Shown here piece after piece: positions 1-9,374 of a DNA stretch of 35,461 nucleotides. This DNA is from Corynebacterium urealyticum. Lineage in GTDB: Bacteria; Actinomycetota; Actinomycetes; Mycobacteriales; Mycobacteriaceae. A program made the position numbers and the translations under genes. A model generated the notes under the pieces. That model did no database searches. It had not been told where the DNA came from and saw only the letters and a program-made list of their open reading frames with translations. The stretch covers positions 1-35,461 of the forward strand of contig DYZK01000078.1 in NCBI GenBank assembly GCA_020741275.1. Direction: 5' to 3'. The stretch's first letter is position 1, and each line of letters begins with the position of its first letter.

Positions 1-82
1 TAACGGTGACGATATTTGCCTGCCATAGGCGGCGAAATTCGGGAACCTTCAGGGGCGTGGTGTCTACGAGCAGTTGGCGCAC
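1..82 (-). CDS. MFS transporter, N-terminal fragment (continues off the window)
   Basis: Reverse strand from GTG at 82: (M)RQLLVDTTPLKVPEFRRLWQANIVTV, open to the window edge; resembles the N-terminus of EntS-like MFS exporters; AGAAAGG upstream as RBS. Not in the ORF track because it runs off the edge. Confidence 0.65.
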   Translation of the reverse strand, partial: MRQLLVDTTPLKVPEFRRLWQANIVTV

Positions 83-400
83 GACGACCGCGACCTTTCT
101 TGGTTTCCAGTATCTTTCCCGCGTGGGTGCAGCACTGACGCAGGGGCGCAGGACGCCCCTCCCACCTGGGCTGTTGCATGACACCTGCTCCCGCGTGACG
201 CGGAATCAGGCATAAGTAAAGCCAGCGCAAAGTTTTTAACGCTGGCGGTTGAAGAGCCGCTCCCAGCGTGGGAAGCGGCGCGGGCACCCATCCCGCATGA
301 TTATGCTCCTGCACTCCATTCAGGCTCGGTGCGGTGGAGCTTGAGCGAGCTACCGCGCGGTGGCTAGTGATGTCACCTGGCTGCTGCAGCGCTCGGCAAC

Positions 401-631
401 TTAGGCAGCCGCGGCACTCAGAGCCTTGATGCGGTCTGGACGGAAGCCGGACCAGTGCTCCTCGCCGGAGACGACGACCGGGGCCTGGAGGTGGCCGAGC
501 GCCAGGACGTACTCGCGGGCCTCATCGTCAAGGCTGATATCGACCATCTCGTATTCCAGTCCAGCCTTGTCGAGAGCCCTCTGGGTTGCGGTGCACTGGA
601 CGCAAGCTGGCTTGGTGTAAACGGTGATCAT
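401..631 (-). CDS. nrdH: Glutaredoxin-like protein NrdH
   Basis: 76 aa MITVYTKPACVQCTATQRALDKAGLEYEMVDIS...; CVQC redox motif and GFRPD motif typical of NrdH. Confidence 0.93.
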   Translation of the reverse strand: MITVYTKPACVQCTATQRALDKAGLEYEMVDISLDDEAREYVLALGHLQAPVVVSGEEHWSGFRPDRIKALSAAAA

Positions 632-735
632 GTCCGCGCAAATCTCCTATATCGCGCCGCCCGTATGGACGGAGTCTGTGGCGTGTTGACTGCCTTGAGA
701 TTACACACCTGTCACCACACACACAACCCGTAATG

Positions 736-783
736 CCACAATATTTTGGGCCATCACGGAAGCCAAAACACTAGATATTGTGG
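736..783. promoter_or_regulatory. Tandem NrdR boxes upstream of nrdH
   Basis: CCACAATATTTTGGGC (736-751) and ACACTAGATATTGTGG (768-783, reverse complement CCACAATATCTAGTGT); both resemble the NrdR consensus and start 32 bp apart, the classical spacing. Confidence 0.75.
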
Positions 784-996
784 TTGTCATGATTAAAAGC
801 GCAGGTAATGATTTGGGCTCGCCACTACATGTTGAGCCCCGGAATACAAGATTGTAATTCCACATTCGGTATCCCCCACTACTCCCCCGATCCACCCCCG
901 CCGAAGCCACCCAAGGCAACGGAAAAGCCGGCCACACCCCACACGGAATGTGACCGGCTTCGCGCCACGCTAGCGGTAGAAACTATCCGCTAAGAA

Positions 997-1119
997 TTAG
1001 CCCTGGCGAGCCTTGAAACGCGGATCCTTCTTGTTGATGACGTAGACCTTACCGTGGCGACGCACAACCTGAGCGCCCGGCTTGTTCTTCAGCGACCGAA
1101 GGGACTTACGGACCTTCAT
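997..1119 (-). CDS. rpmJ: 50S ribosomal protein L36 (cysteine-free type)
   Basis: Reverse-strand translation [40 protein letters not shown] (40 aa); too short for the ORF track. Confidence 0.95.
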   Translation of the reverse strand: MKVRKSLRSLKNKPGAQVVRRHGKVYVINKKDPRFKARQG

Positions 1120-1300
1120 CGGGCGCTCCTTTCTTTATAGACTTCTCAAAAGCTCGACACTTTCGCATTACTGCGAGCGCTGCGTGAAGCAGCACGTTCA
1201 CACGTTTTTCACGCGCGGCAACGTGCCAAGCTGAAACACAACGACTGATTGTAGCGGCTGAACAGCCAAAAGCAAAAACGATTGGCTAGCATGGACGCCC

Positions 1301-2131
1301 ATGAACACCACCCTGCAGCGCCACATCATCGCTGAGCTCTACGCCAAACCCCACATCGACCCCGAGACCGAGGTCACCGCACGCGTGAACTTCCTCGTGG
1401 ATTATGCACTCAGCACCGGCGCGAAGGGCTTCACTCTGGGCATTTCGGGCGGGCAAGACTCTACCCTCGCCGGCCGGTTGTGCCAGCTCGCCGTCGAGGA
1501 ACTGCGCAGCCGCGGTGTCCCGGCCGAGTTCTACGCGGTGCGCCTTCCCTACGGCACCCAAGCGGATGAGGAGGACGCCCAGATCGCTCTGCGCTTCATC
1601 CAGCCGTCACAGTCCGTCACCATCAATATTGAGGACGCCACCCTGGCCATCGCGAGCGCTGTCTCGGAGAGCCTTACGGGCAAGCCGGTGAGCGACTTCA
1701 ACAAGGGCAATATCAAGGCCCGGCAACGCATGATCGCCCAGTACACCCTGGCCAGCGAGACCGGCACCCTCGTGGTCGGCTCCGATCACGCGGCCGAGGC
1801 GATTACTGGCTTTTACACCAAGTTCGGCGACGGCGCCGCCGACCTCATGCCGTTGGTGGGACTCAACAAGCGCCAGGGCGCTGAGCTCCTGCGCTACCTG
1901 GGCGCGCCGGCGTCGACATGGGAGAAGGTCCCCACTGCAGACCTGGAGGAAGGCCGCCCAATGCTCTCCGACGAGGAGGCGCTGGGAGTGACCTACGCGC
2001 ACATCGATGACTACCTGGAGGGCAAGGACGTTCCGAAAGCGGCGGCGGAACGCATCGAGCACCTCTGGCGGGTCAGCCGCCACAAGCGCACCACTCCCCC
2101 AGGCCCGGCTGACACCTGGTGGCGCGACTAG
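1301..2131 (+). CDS. nadE: NAD(+) synthase
   Basis: 276 aa; [13 protein letters not shown]-loop, [33 protein letters not shown]. Confidence 0.95.
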   Translation: MNTTLQRHIIAELYAKPHIDPETEVTARVNFLVDYALSTGAKGFTLGISGGQDSTLAGRLCQLAVEELRSRGVPAEFYAVRLPYGTQADEEDAQIALRFIQPSQSVTINIEDATLAIASAVSESLTGKPVSDFNKGNIKARQRMIAQYTLASETGTLVVGSDHAAEAITGFYTKFGDGAADLMPLVGLNKRQGAELLRYLGAPASTWEKVPTADLEEGRPMLSDEEALGVTYAHIDDYLEGKDVPKAAAERIEHLWRVSRHKRTTPPGPADTWWRD

Positions 2132-2517
2132 CCTCGGGGCACGGCACAGCCGCCGGACTCGCAGGCGCCCAGCCCCATGGCCCTGCCGATGCGGGCGCGG
2201 TTGCGCGAGAACAGCCGGTAGCCCAGCGTGTAGATCGGCGAGAGCGCACAGATCAGCAGCGCCCGACCCGCCAGGCGCACACCAAAGTTCCGCCCGTGGC
2301 GCCACAACGCCTCGCCGATGGCGCGGTGGCCCAGGGCTAGCGTGCCGTCGTCGCCCAGGTACACCGCGTGCTCGGCGATGTTGGCTCGCACGTCGGCGGG
2401 CTGGGACGGGTCATCGGCGGAGCCCGCCACGCAGCTCAGCCCCGGGGAGAGCCGGGTGAGAGTCTGGGCGAGGCGCCCGCAGACGGCGCAACGGCCGTCG
2501 TAAAAGAAAAAGGCCAT
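2128..2517 (-). CDS. DCC-family (DUF393) thiol-disulfide oxidoreductase-like protein
   Basis: 129 aa; N-terminal [17 protein letters not shown] matches the YDGxCxxC family signature. Confidence 0.75.
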   Translation of the reverse strand: MAFFFYDGRCAVCGRLAQTLTRLSPGLSCVAGSADDPSQPADVRANIAEHAVYLGDDGTLALGHRAIGEALWRHGRNFGVRLAGRALLICALSPIYTLGYRLFSRNRARIGRAMGLGACESGGCAVPRG

Positions 2518-2543
2518 GATGCCTAGAGCCTAGGCAAGAGCGG

Positions 2544-3185
2544 CTAGAAGAAGAAGTGACTGCCGATGATGACCACGAACCCCAGGTACCAGGCGATGAG
2601 CACGATCACCGGCTGGGCCACCCCCTGGCCGGTCGCCTTGCCGCGGTTGTACGCCCGGCCGCGGGTGAAGCGGACGAGGGTCATCAGGAACAGCGGCAGG
2701 GTGACCGTCCAGACGGCCATGCAGTAGATGCACAGGGCGCCGATCTCGAAGACGGCTTCGTAGGCGAGCCAGTGCACGAAGCCCACGGCGAAGATCAGGC
2801 CCAGCAGCTCGCCTGCCCACATCCACTCGGGGAAGCGCACGCCCGCGGCCAGGGAGACGCCGAAGAAGGTCACCAGGGCGAAGCCAACTAGACCGATATA
2901 GGGGTTGGCGAAGCCAAAGGCGGAGGCCTGCGGAGAGGCCATGACGTCCGTGCACGACACGATCGCGTTGACCGTGCAGGCGGGGATGTAGCCCGGGTTG
3001 GAGAGCAGCGTGACCTTGTCCTGCATGATCAGCCCCGAGAAGAACAGCCCCACTGCTCCGAGCACAGCCATGAGGATGCCAAAGGCTGAACTCGCCCCAA
3101 TGGTTCGGGATTGAGCGGCGGACTCAACACCAGCCCCAGCAGGCTCGACCGACGATTGCTTCGCCTCTGCGGAGGCAGTTGACAT
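2544..3185 (-). CDS. Vitamin K epoxide reductase (VKOR) family membrane protein
   Basis: 213 aa multi-TM protein; CTVNAIVSCTDVMASPQASAFGFANPYIGL and CIYCMAVWT (CxxC) are VKOR hallmarks. Confidence 0.9.
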   Translation of the reverse strand: MSTASAEAKQSSVEPAGAGVESAAQSRTIGASSAFGILMAVLGAVGLFFSGLIMQDKVTLLSNPGYIPACTVNAIVSCTDVMASPQASAFGFANPYIGLVGFALVTFFGVSLAAGVRFPEWMWAGELLGLIFAVGFVHWLAYEAVFEIGALCIYCMAVWTVTLPLFLMTLVRFTRGRAYNRGKATGQGVAQPVIVLIAWYLGFVVIIGSHFFF

Positions 3186-3316
3186 GGGTCACCTTCAAGT
3201 CGAAAACGGGTACCCGGTGGAAGGGCCCACCGAGTCATCCTGCGTTATTATATCGCGTCTCCACCCCTTCGACGAGGCCACTCATCCCAGCTTTCCGCGA
3301 CTTCAAACGTCACCCC

Positions 3317-3332
3317 TCATGACTTGTCATGA
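3317..3332. promoter_or_regulatory. Palindrome upstream of MMPL gene (candidate operator)
   Basis: TCATGAC-tt-GTCATGA, perfect 7-bp arms, about 100 bp upstream of the MMPL start. Confidence 0.4.
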
Positions 3333-3355
3333 TATTCACATAAATACAGTTCTTG

Positions 3356-3373
3356 GCATGTTTTCAAACATGC
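3356..3373. promoter_or_regulatory. Palindrome upstream of MMPL gene (candidate TetR operator)
   Basis: GCATGTTT-tc-AAACATGC, perfect 8-bp arms, about 53 bp upstream of the MMPL start. Confidence 0.5.
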
Positions 3374-3425
3374 TTAGCTGACCCCCGCATTGCTCAAAGA
3401 TTTGCGTTTGCATAGTCTCTGCAAC

Positions 3426-5783
3426 ATGTCTGAATTTTTATATCGGGTAGGAAAAACCTCCTACCGCAAAGCATGGCCGTTCTTGGTCGCCTGGATTGTG
3501 ATTCTCGGCGCGCTAGGCTTCGGCGCCGCGGCATATGCGAAAGACCCAAGCCCCACCTTCTCCATGCCGGACATGGACTCCACTGTCACCCAGGAGGAGA
3601 TGAACGACCGCTTCGGCTCCGACACCGATGCCATGAGCGTGCCTTCCGGCTCCGTTGTCATCCAAGCGCCGGAGGGCAAGAAGCTGACCGACCCCGCCGT
3701 CATGGCAGACGTCGACGAGATGCTGGATGAGCTCAAGGCCACCGGCGAGCTGGCTGACCAGGATGCCATCGTCAACCCTGTTCTGGCCGCCAAGGGCATG
3801 GAACAGCAGATGACGAAGGCGAAGGCAGCGCAGGGCATACCGAAGGAGCAGATCAAATCCGATCTTGAAGCTCTCTCCCCGCTGAGCGCTGATGAAACCA
3901 CCGGCACCGTCAGCATTACCTTCGACTACGACTCCATCCTTGAGGTACCCGCGGACGCGCGCGGAGCAGTCACTGACGTCCTCGATAAATACGACGACAC
4001 GGACCTCACAGTGAAGTACAACGGCAATGCGTTCTCCGGGGCAACCGAAATGGATGGCACCGCCGAGCTGATCGGTATCGCTGTTGCGGCGATTGTCCTG
4101 CTGGTGACCTTCGGCTCGCTCGTCGCGGCTGGCTTGCCGATCATCGCTGCGCTGGTCGGCGTGGGTGTCGGGATCCTCGGTATCCAGCTGGCCACGCTTG
4201 CCACCGACTCGATTTCGGACATGACCCCGATGCTGGCCTCCATGATCGGCCTGGCAGTGGGTATCGACTACTCGCTGTTCATCGTTGCCCGTTTCCGCAA
4301 CGAGCTGATCTTCTCTTCGGGACTCAACGATCTCTCCCCGAAGGAGCTGGCGGTACAACTGCGCACGATGAGCGTGGACAAGCGCGCCCATGCAATGGGC
4401 ATGGCGCTGGGAACCGCAGGTGGCTCGGTTGTTTTCGCTGGTGCGACCGTGTTGATCGCGCTGGCCGCCCTGTCAATCATCGGCATCCCCTTCCTGACAT
4501 CGATGGCCTTCGCTGCGGCAGCCACAGTGCTGGTCGCTGTGCTGGTCGCGCTGACCTTCCTGCCCGCACTCCTTGGACTGCTGGGTACGCGCGCGTTCGC
4601 GATCCGCATTCCTGGACCCAAGGTTCCCGACCCAGAGGACGAAAAGCCCACGATGGGACTCAAGTGGGCTCGCGCCATCCGACAGCGCCCATGGGTGACC
4701 CTGGTGGCCGGCGTGGTCCTGCTCGGAATCTTGGCGATCCCCGCCGCAGGACTGCGCTTGGCTATGCCAACCGACGGCACGGCAAAACTGGGATCCCCGC
4801 AGCGCGATGCCTACGAGATGGTCGCCGAAAAGTTCGGGGATGGCCGCAACGCCCCCATGATCGCGTTCGTGGATACCGCCAACGTCGATGCGAAGGACCG
4901 TCCGGCCGCTTTTCAGCAGCTGCTGCAGGACTTCTCCACCACTCAGGGCGTCGTCAACGCCCAGATCATCGACACGACGGAGAACCACGACGCCGCCCAG
5001 GTGCTCATCACCCCGGAGACCGGCGCAACCGATGAGGCAACCACGGAGACCCTCGAGCGCCTCCGTGAATTCAAGGGGCCCTTCGAGGAAGAAACTGGCG
5101 GAACCTTCGGCATCACCGGCATCACCCCGATCTTCGATGACATTTCCGAAAAGCTCGCGGACGTGCTCGTGCCCTATATCGCCATTGTTCTGGGCCTGGC
5201 TTTCATCGTTTTGACCCTGGTCTTCCGTTCACTGTGGGTGCCGTTTATCGCGGCCCTCGGCTTCGGCCTGTCCATGGCCGCCACCTTCGGTGTGACCGTG
5301 GCGATCTTCCAGGAGGGCATGTTCGGCCTAATCGACGACCCCCAGCCGTTGCTGTCCTTCCTGCCGATCATGCTGATCGGCCTGACCTTTGGTCTGGCGA
5401 TGGACTACCAGGTGTTCCTGGTCACTCGCATGCGCGAAGGTTATGTCTCGCGCGGCAAGGAGGCTGGCAACGCCGTGGCCAATGGGTACAAGCATGGTGC
5501 GCGCGTGGTGACCGCTGCTGCACTGATCATGATTTCTGTGTTCGCGGCATTCATGCTGATCGATGAGCCTTTCATTAAGGCCATGGGCTTCGCCCTTGCG
5601 GCAGGCGTTCTGCTGGACGCCTTTGTGGTCCGCATGACGCTCATCCCGGCAACCATGTATCTCCTGGGCGATCGCGCATGGTCGATCCCAGGCTGGCTAG
5701 ACAAGATCCTGCCGAACCTAGACATCGAGGGTGAGAAGCTCCATCGATCGCACTCCCAGGCGCAGGTGAAGGCTACGGTATAA
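3426..5783 (+). CDS. MMPL-family (RND superfamily) transporter
   Basis: Long multi-TM ORF with duplicated architecture; GLAVGIDYSLFIVARFRNEL and GLTFGLAMDYQVFLVTRMREGYV. Start chosen at MSEFLYRVGKTSYRKAW; the ORF opens at 3390. Confidence 0.93.
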   Translation: MSEFLYRVGKTSYRKAWPFLVAWIVILGALGFGAAAYAKDPSPTFSMPDMDSTVTQEEMNDRFGSDTDAMSVPSGSVVIQAPEGKKLTDPAVMADVDEMLDELKATGELADQDAIVNPVLAAKGMEQQMTKAKAAQGIPKEQIKSDLEALSPLSADETTGTVSITFDYDSILEVPADARGAVTDVLDKYDDTDLTVKYNGNAFSGATEMDGTAELIGIAVAAIVLLVTFGSLVAAGLPIIAALVGVGVGILGIQLATLATDSISDMTPMLASMIGLAVGIDYSLFIVARFRNELIFSSGLNDLSPKELAVQLRTMSVDKRAHAMGMALGTAGGSVVFAGATVLIALAALSIIGIPFLTSMAFAAAATVLVAVLVALTFLPALLGLLGTRAFAIRIPGPKVPDPEDEKPTMGLKWARAIRQRPWVTLVAGVVLLGILAIPAAGLRLAMPTDGTAKLGSPQRDAYEMVAEKFGDGRNAPMIAFVDTANVDAKDRPAAFQQLLQDFSTTQGVVNAQIIDTTENHDAAQVLITPETGATDEATTETLERLREFKGPFEEETGGTFGITGITPIFDDISEKLADVLVPYIAIVLGLAFIVLTLVFRSLWVPFIAALGFGLSMAATFGVTVAIFQEGMFGLIDDPQPLLSFLPIMLIGLTFGLAMDYQVFLVTRMREGYVSRGKEAGNAVANGYKHGARVVTAAALIMISVFAAFMLIDEPFIKAMGFALAAGVLLDAFVVRMTLIPATMYLLGDRAWSIPGWLDKILPNLDIEGEKLHRSHSQAQVKATV

Positions 5784-5786
5784 GCC

Positions 5787-6374
5787 ATGGATTACCGGGA
5801 AGTAAAGAAGGCCGCGACACGGCGGTCAATCTCCGAGGCGACGGTTCAACTGATGCTGGAGCACCCGGACAGGATGCCGACCGTCGCACAGATTTCGGAT
5901 CGAGCTGATATTTCAGTTCGCACCTTCCACAATTACTTCGCAGATACCGATGAGGCGATTTTCGAGTTCCTCCGCCAGACCTTCGACAAGATCAGTGACC
6001 AGATCAATGCGCTTCCTGAAGAATGGACAGCGGCCCAAGCGATGGAAGCGATCGTCTCTGACGCGTTGAATGACGACGGCGTAGAGCTCTACTCCGCGTC
6101 CACACTGGTACTGCTGGGCAGCCACGCTAGCTCTCGTTCGCGCCGCCCACCCAGCGAAGAAACCGTCACGGAGATTTCTTCCTCCATGGTGAAGGCCCTC
6201 AAGAACAGAATTCCTGGAGCAACGCATTTTGATGCACAGGTTCTGATTGGCGCCTACACCGTCGCCAGCGCGACAGCTGTCAGGGAATACCTGGAGCTGC
6301 CAGCGCCTCGCGATCCCGAGAAGGGCCGTGAGCTCATCCGCCGGGCTTTCCAGGTGCTCCGCGACTACCAGTAG
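5787..6374 (+). CDS. TetR-family transcriptional regulator
   Basis: 195 aa; N-terminal HTH TVAQISDRADISVRTFHNYFADTDEAIFEF; begins 4 nt after the MMPL stop. Confidence 0.88.
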   Translation: MDYREVKKAATRRSISEATVQLMLEHPDRMPTVAQISDRADISVRTFHNYFADTDEAIFEFLRQTFDKISDQINALPEEWTAAQAMEAIVSDALNDDGVELYSASTLVLLGSHASSRSRRPPSEETVTEISSSMVKALKNRIPGATHFDAQVLIGAYTVASATAVREYLELPAPRDPEKGRELIRRAFQVLRDYQ

Positions 6375-6493
6375 CACCCCATCTTTCGGGCGGCGTGCCG
6401 TCGCATGATAGCGCCGGCAGCCAGGCTCGCCGGCGTGCCCGCCCCCAGCGGGTATTGCATGCCAGCGGGCAAGCCCCCAACTAAACACGAAAA

Positions 6494-6520
6494 AACCTCC
6501 GGTCGATAAGACCGGAGGTT
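6494..6520. terminator. Hairpin terminator, likely bidirectional
   Basis: AACCTCCGGTC-gataa-GACCGGAGGTT with A/T tracts on both sides. Confidence 0.8.
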
Positions 6521-6530
6521 TTCTCTCCTG

Positions 6531-6603
6531 TGGAGCTAAGGGGATTCGAACCCCTGACCCCCACACTGCCAGTGTGGTGCGCTACCAACTGCGCCATAGC
6601 CCC
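6531..6603 (-). tRNA. tRNA-Ala (GGC anticodon)
   Basis: Reverse complement GGGGCTATGGCGCAGTTGGTAGCGCACCACACTGGCAGTGTGGGGGTCAGGGGTTCGAATCCCCTTAGCTCCA; cloverleaf stems present, anticodon loop CTGGCAG. Confidence 0.95.
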
Positions 6604-6694
6604 TTGGTGCGGATTTAAAGATACCCCACCGGAACACAACCCACCAAATCGGTGGCGGTGGGGGCCGCGAAAACGGCCTCCACGCTGTGCTTAT

Positions 6695-7456
6695 TTAGTT
6701 CTTCACCACGTCCGGAACCCAGGACTGCGGCATCCCGTCCTTGCCAGTCTTAATCTCGAGCTTCTGGTCATCCACCAGGACGATCGGCGAGGACACCTGG
6801 CCAACCTTCTTCTTCAGGACCTTCGCGTTGGCCTCGCCAACCTCAACGCCCTTATCCTCCAGCTCGCCGTTCTTGATCTTCTCGATCAGCGACTCGTCCA
6901 GGTCATATGCCGAAGCGGCCTGCGCCAGGTCCTCGTAATCCCAGGTTCGTGCGACGGTCTCCTGCTCGAGCATGGTGTAGTTGTGGAAGTTCCAGAATGC
7001 CTTGACGTTGCCGGTCTCAGCGATGGCGTATGCCACCGCAGCACCACGGGTCGACGGACCACGACGGCCGTCATCCAGGAAGTTCAGGAAATTAAAACGA
7101 ACCTTGAGCTTGCCATTGGAGACGGCCTGCTTGACGTCCTGATGGTCTGCTTCCACCAAGTGGGAACAGTGCGGACAGGAGAAGTCCTCGTAAATGTCGG
7201 CGACGGGGGCGTCCTTATCGACGTTCTTCGAAGCCAGCTCGACTACGTTGTCCTTCGCGGTGACGGTGAAGTTGACGTCCTCCTGCGGCATGTTCGCCGC
7301 GATGTCCTCCTTCGACCCGCTGCGGGTGACGACGATGCCGATAACAACAGCCGCGATCACCAGGACCGCGACGATCGTCCACATGAAACCGCTGCCACCC
7401 TTTTGATCGGGGGCCTTGATCTTCTGGCTCACTAAAACTTCCTTTCGGACCTTCAC
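6695..7456 (-). CDS. Membrane-anchored DsbA-like thioredoxin-domain protein
   Basis: 253 aa; N-terminal TM segment, YEDFSCPHCSHLVE with CPHC active site, C-terminal SSPIVLVDDQKLE... Confidence 0.88.
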   Translation of the reverse strand: MKVRKEVLVSQKIKAPDQKGGSGFMWTIVAVLVIAAVVIGIVVTRSGSKEDIAANMPQEDVNFTVTAKDNVVELASKNVDKDAPVADIYEDFSCPHCSHLVEADHQDVKQAVSNGKLKVRFNFLNFLDDGRRGPSTRGAAVAYAIAETGNVKAFWNFHNYTMLEQETVARTWDYEDLAQAASAYDLDESLIEKIKNGELEDKGVEVGEANAKVLKKKVGQVSSPIVLVDDQKLEIKTGKDGMPQSWVPDVVKN

Positions 7457-7725
7457 ATGCGCGCCATTCGCCGGGTGCGGGGGCGCCCAAATGGACGGCC
7501 GGTTCCCGGCCTATCGTGGCTAACCCTAGTGATCTTAAAGTCACAAAATCCACTTGGGAGACCCCAAAACCCCAGGTTGACAGGAAGCTGTTACCCACCG
7601 GCATAAGCTGCCAGAGTTCCCACAGCTTCGCGTCGCGTTCAATTCGCCGCAGCGACGTACATGTTATTGACAGGAATTTTTGACCTTCCGGCAAGTGATG
7701 TAGCTCACCGACGTATGTTTAGACC

Positions 7726-9213
7726 ATGGAAGAACAAACTTTTGCCTCACAGTTGAACGATGTGCTGGGCACAATCTCGGGCTTCGTGTGGGGACCCTGG
7801 CTACTCATCCCACTCCTCTTCGGTACCGGTCTGGTGCTCACGATCCGCCTGCGTGGCGTCCAGTTCCGCAAGCTCGGCGCCGCGCTCCGGCATGGCCTGC
7901 TGGACCGGGACGACGAGGGCGGCGAGGGCGATATTTCGCAGTACCAGGCCCTGACCACCGCGCTAGCCGCGACCGTCGGCGTGGGCAATATCGTCGGTGT
8001 CGCGACCGCGCTATCCATCGGTGGCCCCGGCGCGCTGTTCTGGATGTGGGTCACCGGCCTAGTCGGTATGGCATCCAAGTACGCCGAGGCCTTCCTGGGC
8101 GTTCGTTTCCGCACCACGGATGCCAAGGGCAACATCTCCGGTGGCCCACAGCGCTACCTGGAGCACGGCATCAAGGGCGGGCTCGGTAAATTCCTGGCCT
8201 GGTTCTTCGCGATCGCCGCGGTCATCGCGTCCTTCGGCATCGGTAACCTCACCCAGGCCAACGCTGTGGCCGAGGGTTTGAAGGATACCTTCGACATTGA
8301 CCCACGCCTGACCGCGGTCTTCCTCTTCGTCGGTGTCGGCGCGGTGTTGATGGGCGGCATCAAGTCCATCGGTACGGTGACCGCCGGTTTCGTGCCAATG
8401 ATGATCGTGATCTATCTGGGCGGCGGCATCATCGTGCTCATTAAGCACGCCGCTGAGATCCCGGCCGCATTCGGAATGATCTTCAGCGATGCCTTCACCG
8501 GCACCTCTGCGGTGGGCGGGTTCATCGGCTCCTCCATCATCATCGTGATGCAGATGGGTTTCGCACGAGGCATCTTCTCCAACGAGTCCGGCATGGGCTC
8601 CGCCGCTGTCGCAGCCGCGGCGGCGAAGACCTCCCACCCGGTGCGCCAGGGCCTCGTTTCCATGACCCAGACCTTCATCGACACCATCATCGTTGTCACC
8701 ATGACCGGCCTCGTTATCGTGACGACAGGCGTGTGGGATCTCGGCTCCGACCAAGCGGGCGTGATGACTGCACGGGCCTACTCCGCCGGCCTGGGTTCCG
8801 ACTGGGGCGGAATGATCGTCTCGGTCTCGGTGGTCTTCTTCGCTTTCTCCACCCTGCTGGGCTGGTCCTATTACGGTGAGCGCAATGCACAGCGCGTCTT
8901 CGGCGACTGGGCGTCCCCCATCTACCGCATGCTCTTTACCTGTGTGGTCGTGGTCGGTGCGACGACCGAACTTGAGCTGGCGTGGACCTTCGCTGACCTC
9001 GCTAATGGTTTGATGGCTCTGCCGAACCTGGTCGGTCTGCTGATTCTCTCTGGCCTCATCGCTCGTGAGACGAAGGCGTACCTGGACTTCGACCCCACCC
9101 TGCGGGCCACGCCGGAGCAGGTGAAGCAGTTCCTCATCGATTCCGGTAACCCGTGGCGTACGGACCCGCACAAGGCCATCGACATTCCCCACGAGGCGCA
9201 GAGCGCCAAGTAA
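7726..9213 (+). CDS. Alanine/glycine:cation symporter (AGCS family)
   Basis: 495 aa; multi-TM; TALAATVGVGNIVGVATALSIGGPGALFWMWVTGLVGMASKYAE and GFARGIFSNESGMGSAAVAAAAAKT. Confidence 0.95.
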   Translation: MEEQTFASQLNDVLGTISGFVWGPWLLIPLLFGTGLVLTIRLRGVQFRKLGAALRHGLLDRDDEGGEGDISQYQALTTALAATVGVGNIVGVATALSIGGPGALFWMWVTGLVGMASKYAEAFLGVRFRTTDAKGNISGGPQRYLEHGIKGGLGKFLAWFFAIAAVIASFGIGNLTQANAVAEGLKDTFDIDPRLTAVFLFVGVGAVLMGGIKSIGTVTAGFVPMMIVIYLGGGIIVLIKHAAEIPAAFGMIFSDAFTGTSAVGGFIGSSIIIVMQMGFARGIFSNESGMGSAAVAAAAAKTSHPVRQGLVSMTQTFIDTIIVVTMTGLVIVTTGVWDLGSDQAGVMTARAYSAGLGSDWGGMIVSVSVVFFAFSTLLGWSYYGERNAQRVFGDWASPIYRMLFTCVVVVGATTELELAWTFADLANGLMALPNLVGLLILSGLIARETKAYLDFDPTLRATPEQVKQFLIDSGNPWRTDPHKAIDIPHEAQSAK

Positions 9214-9267
9214 GGCCTAGCCACTAATTCCCAGCTGGCCGCGTGGCACCGCGGCCAGCAATGACAA

Positions 9268-9304
9268 AAAGGTCGGCCCCGCCATCCCGGTGGGGCCGAC
9301 CTTT
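9268..9304. terminator. Hairpin terminator after the AGCS gene
   Basis: AAAGGTCGGCCCC-gccatcccggt-GGGGCCGACCTTT. Confidence 0.8.
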
Positions 9305-9374
9305 GGCATTGCCGATTGCTTCTCCCCTACCTCGCCTCTACTGAAAGATGCGCTGCTTGGGAGAGGTATTCGAT

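Noticed and set aside
6530-7435. 301-aa plus-strand ORF covering tRNA-Ala and the DsbA-like gene
   Set aside because: Overlaps a certain tRNA and is antisense to a CPHC-containing thioredoxin-fold gene.
8059-9192. 377-aa antisense ORF over the AGCS gene
   Set aside because: His/Asp/Glu-rich shadow ORF, no domain.
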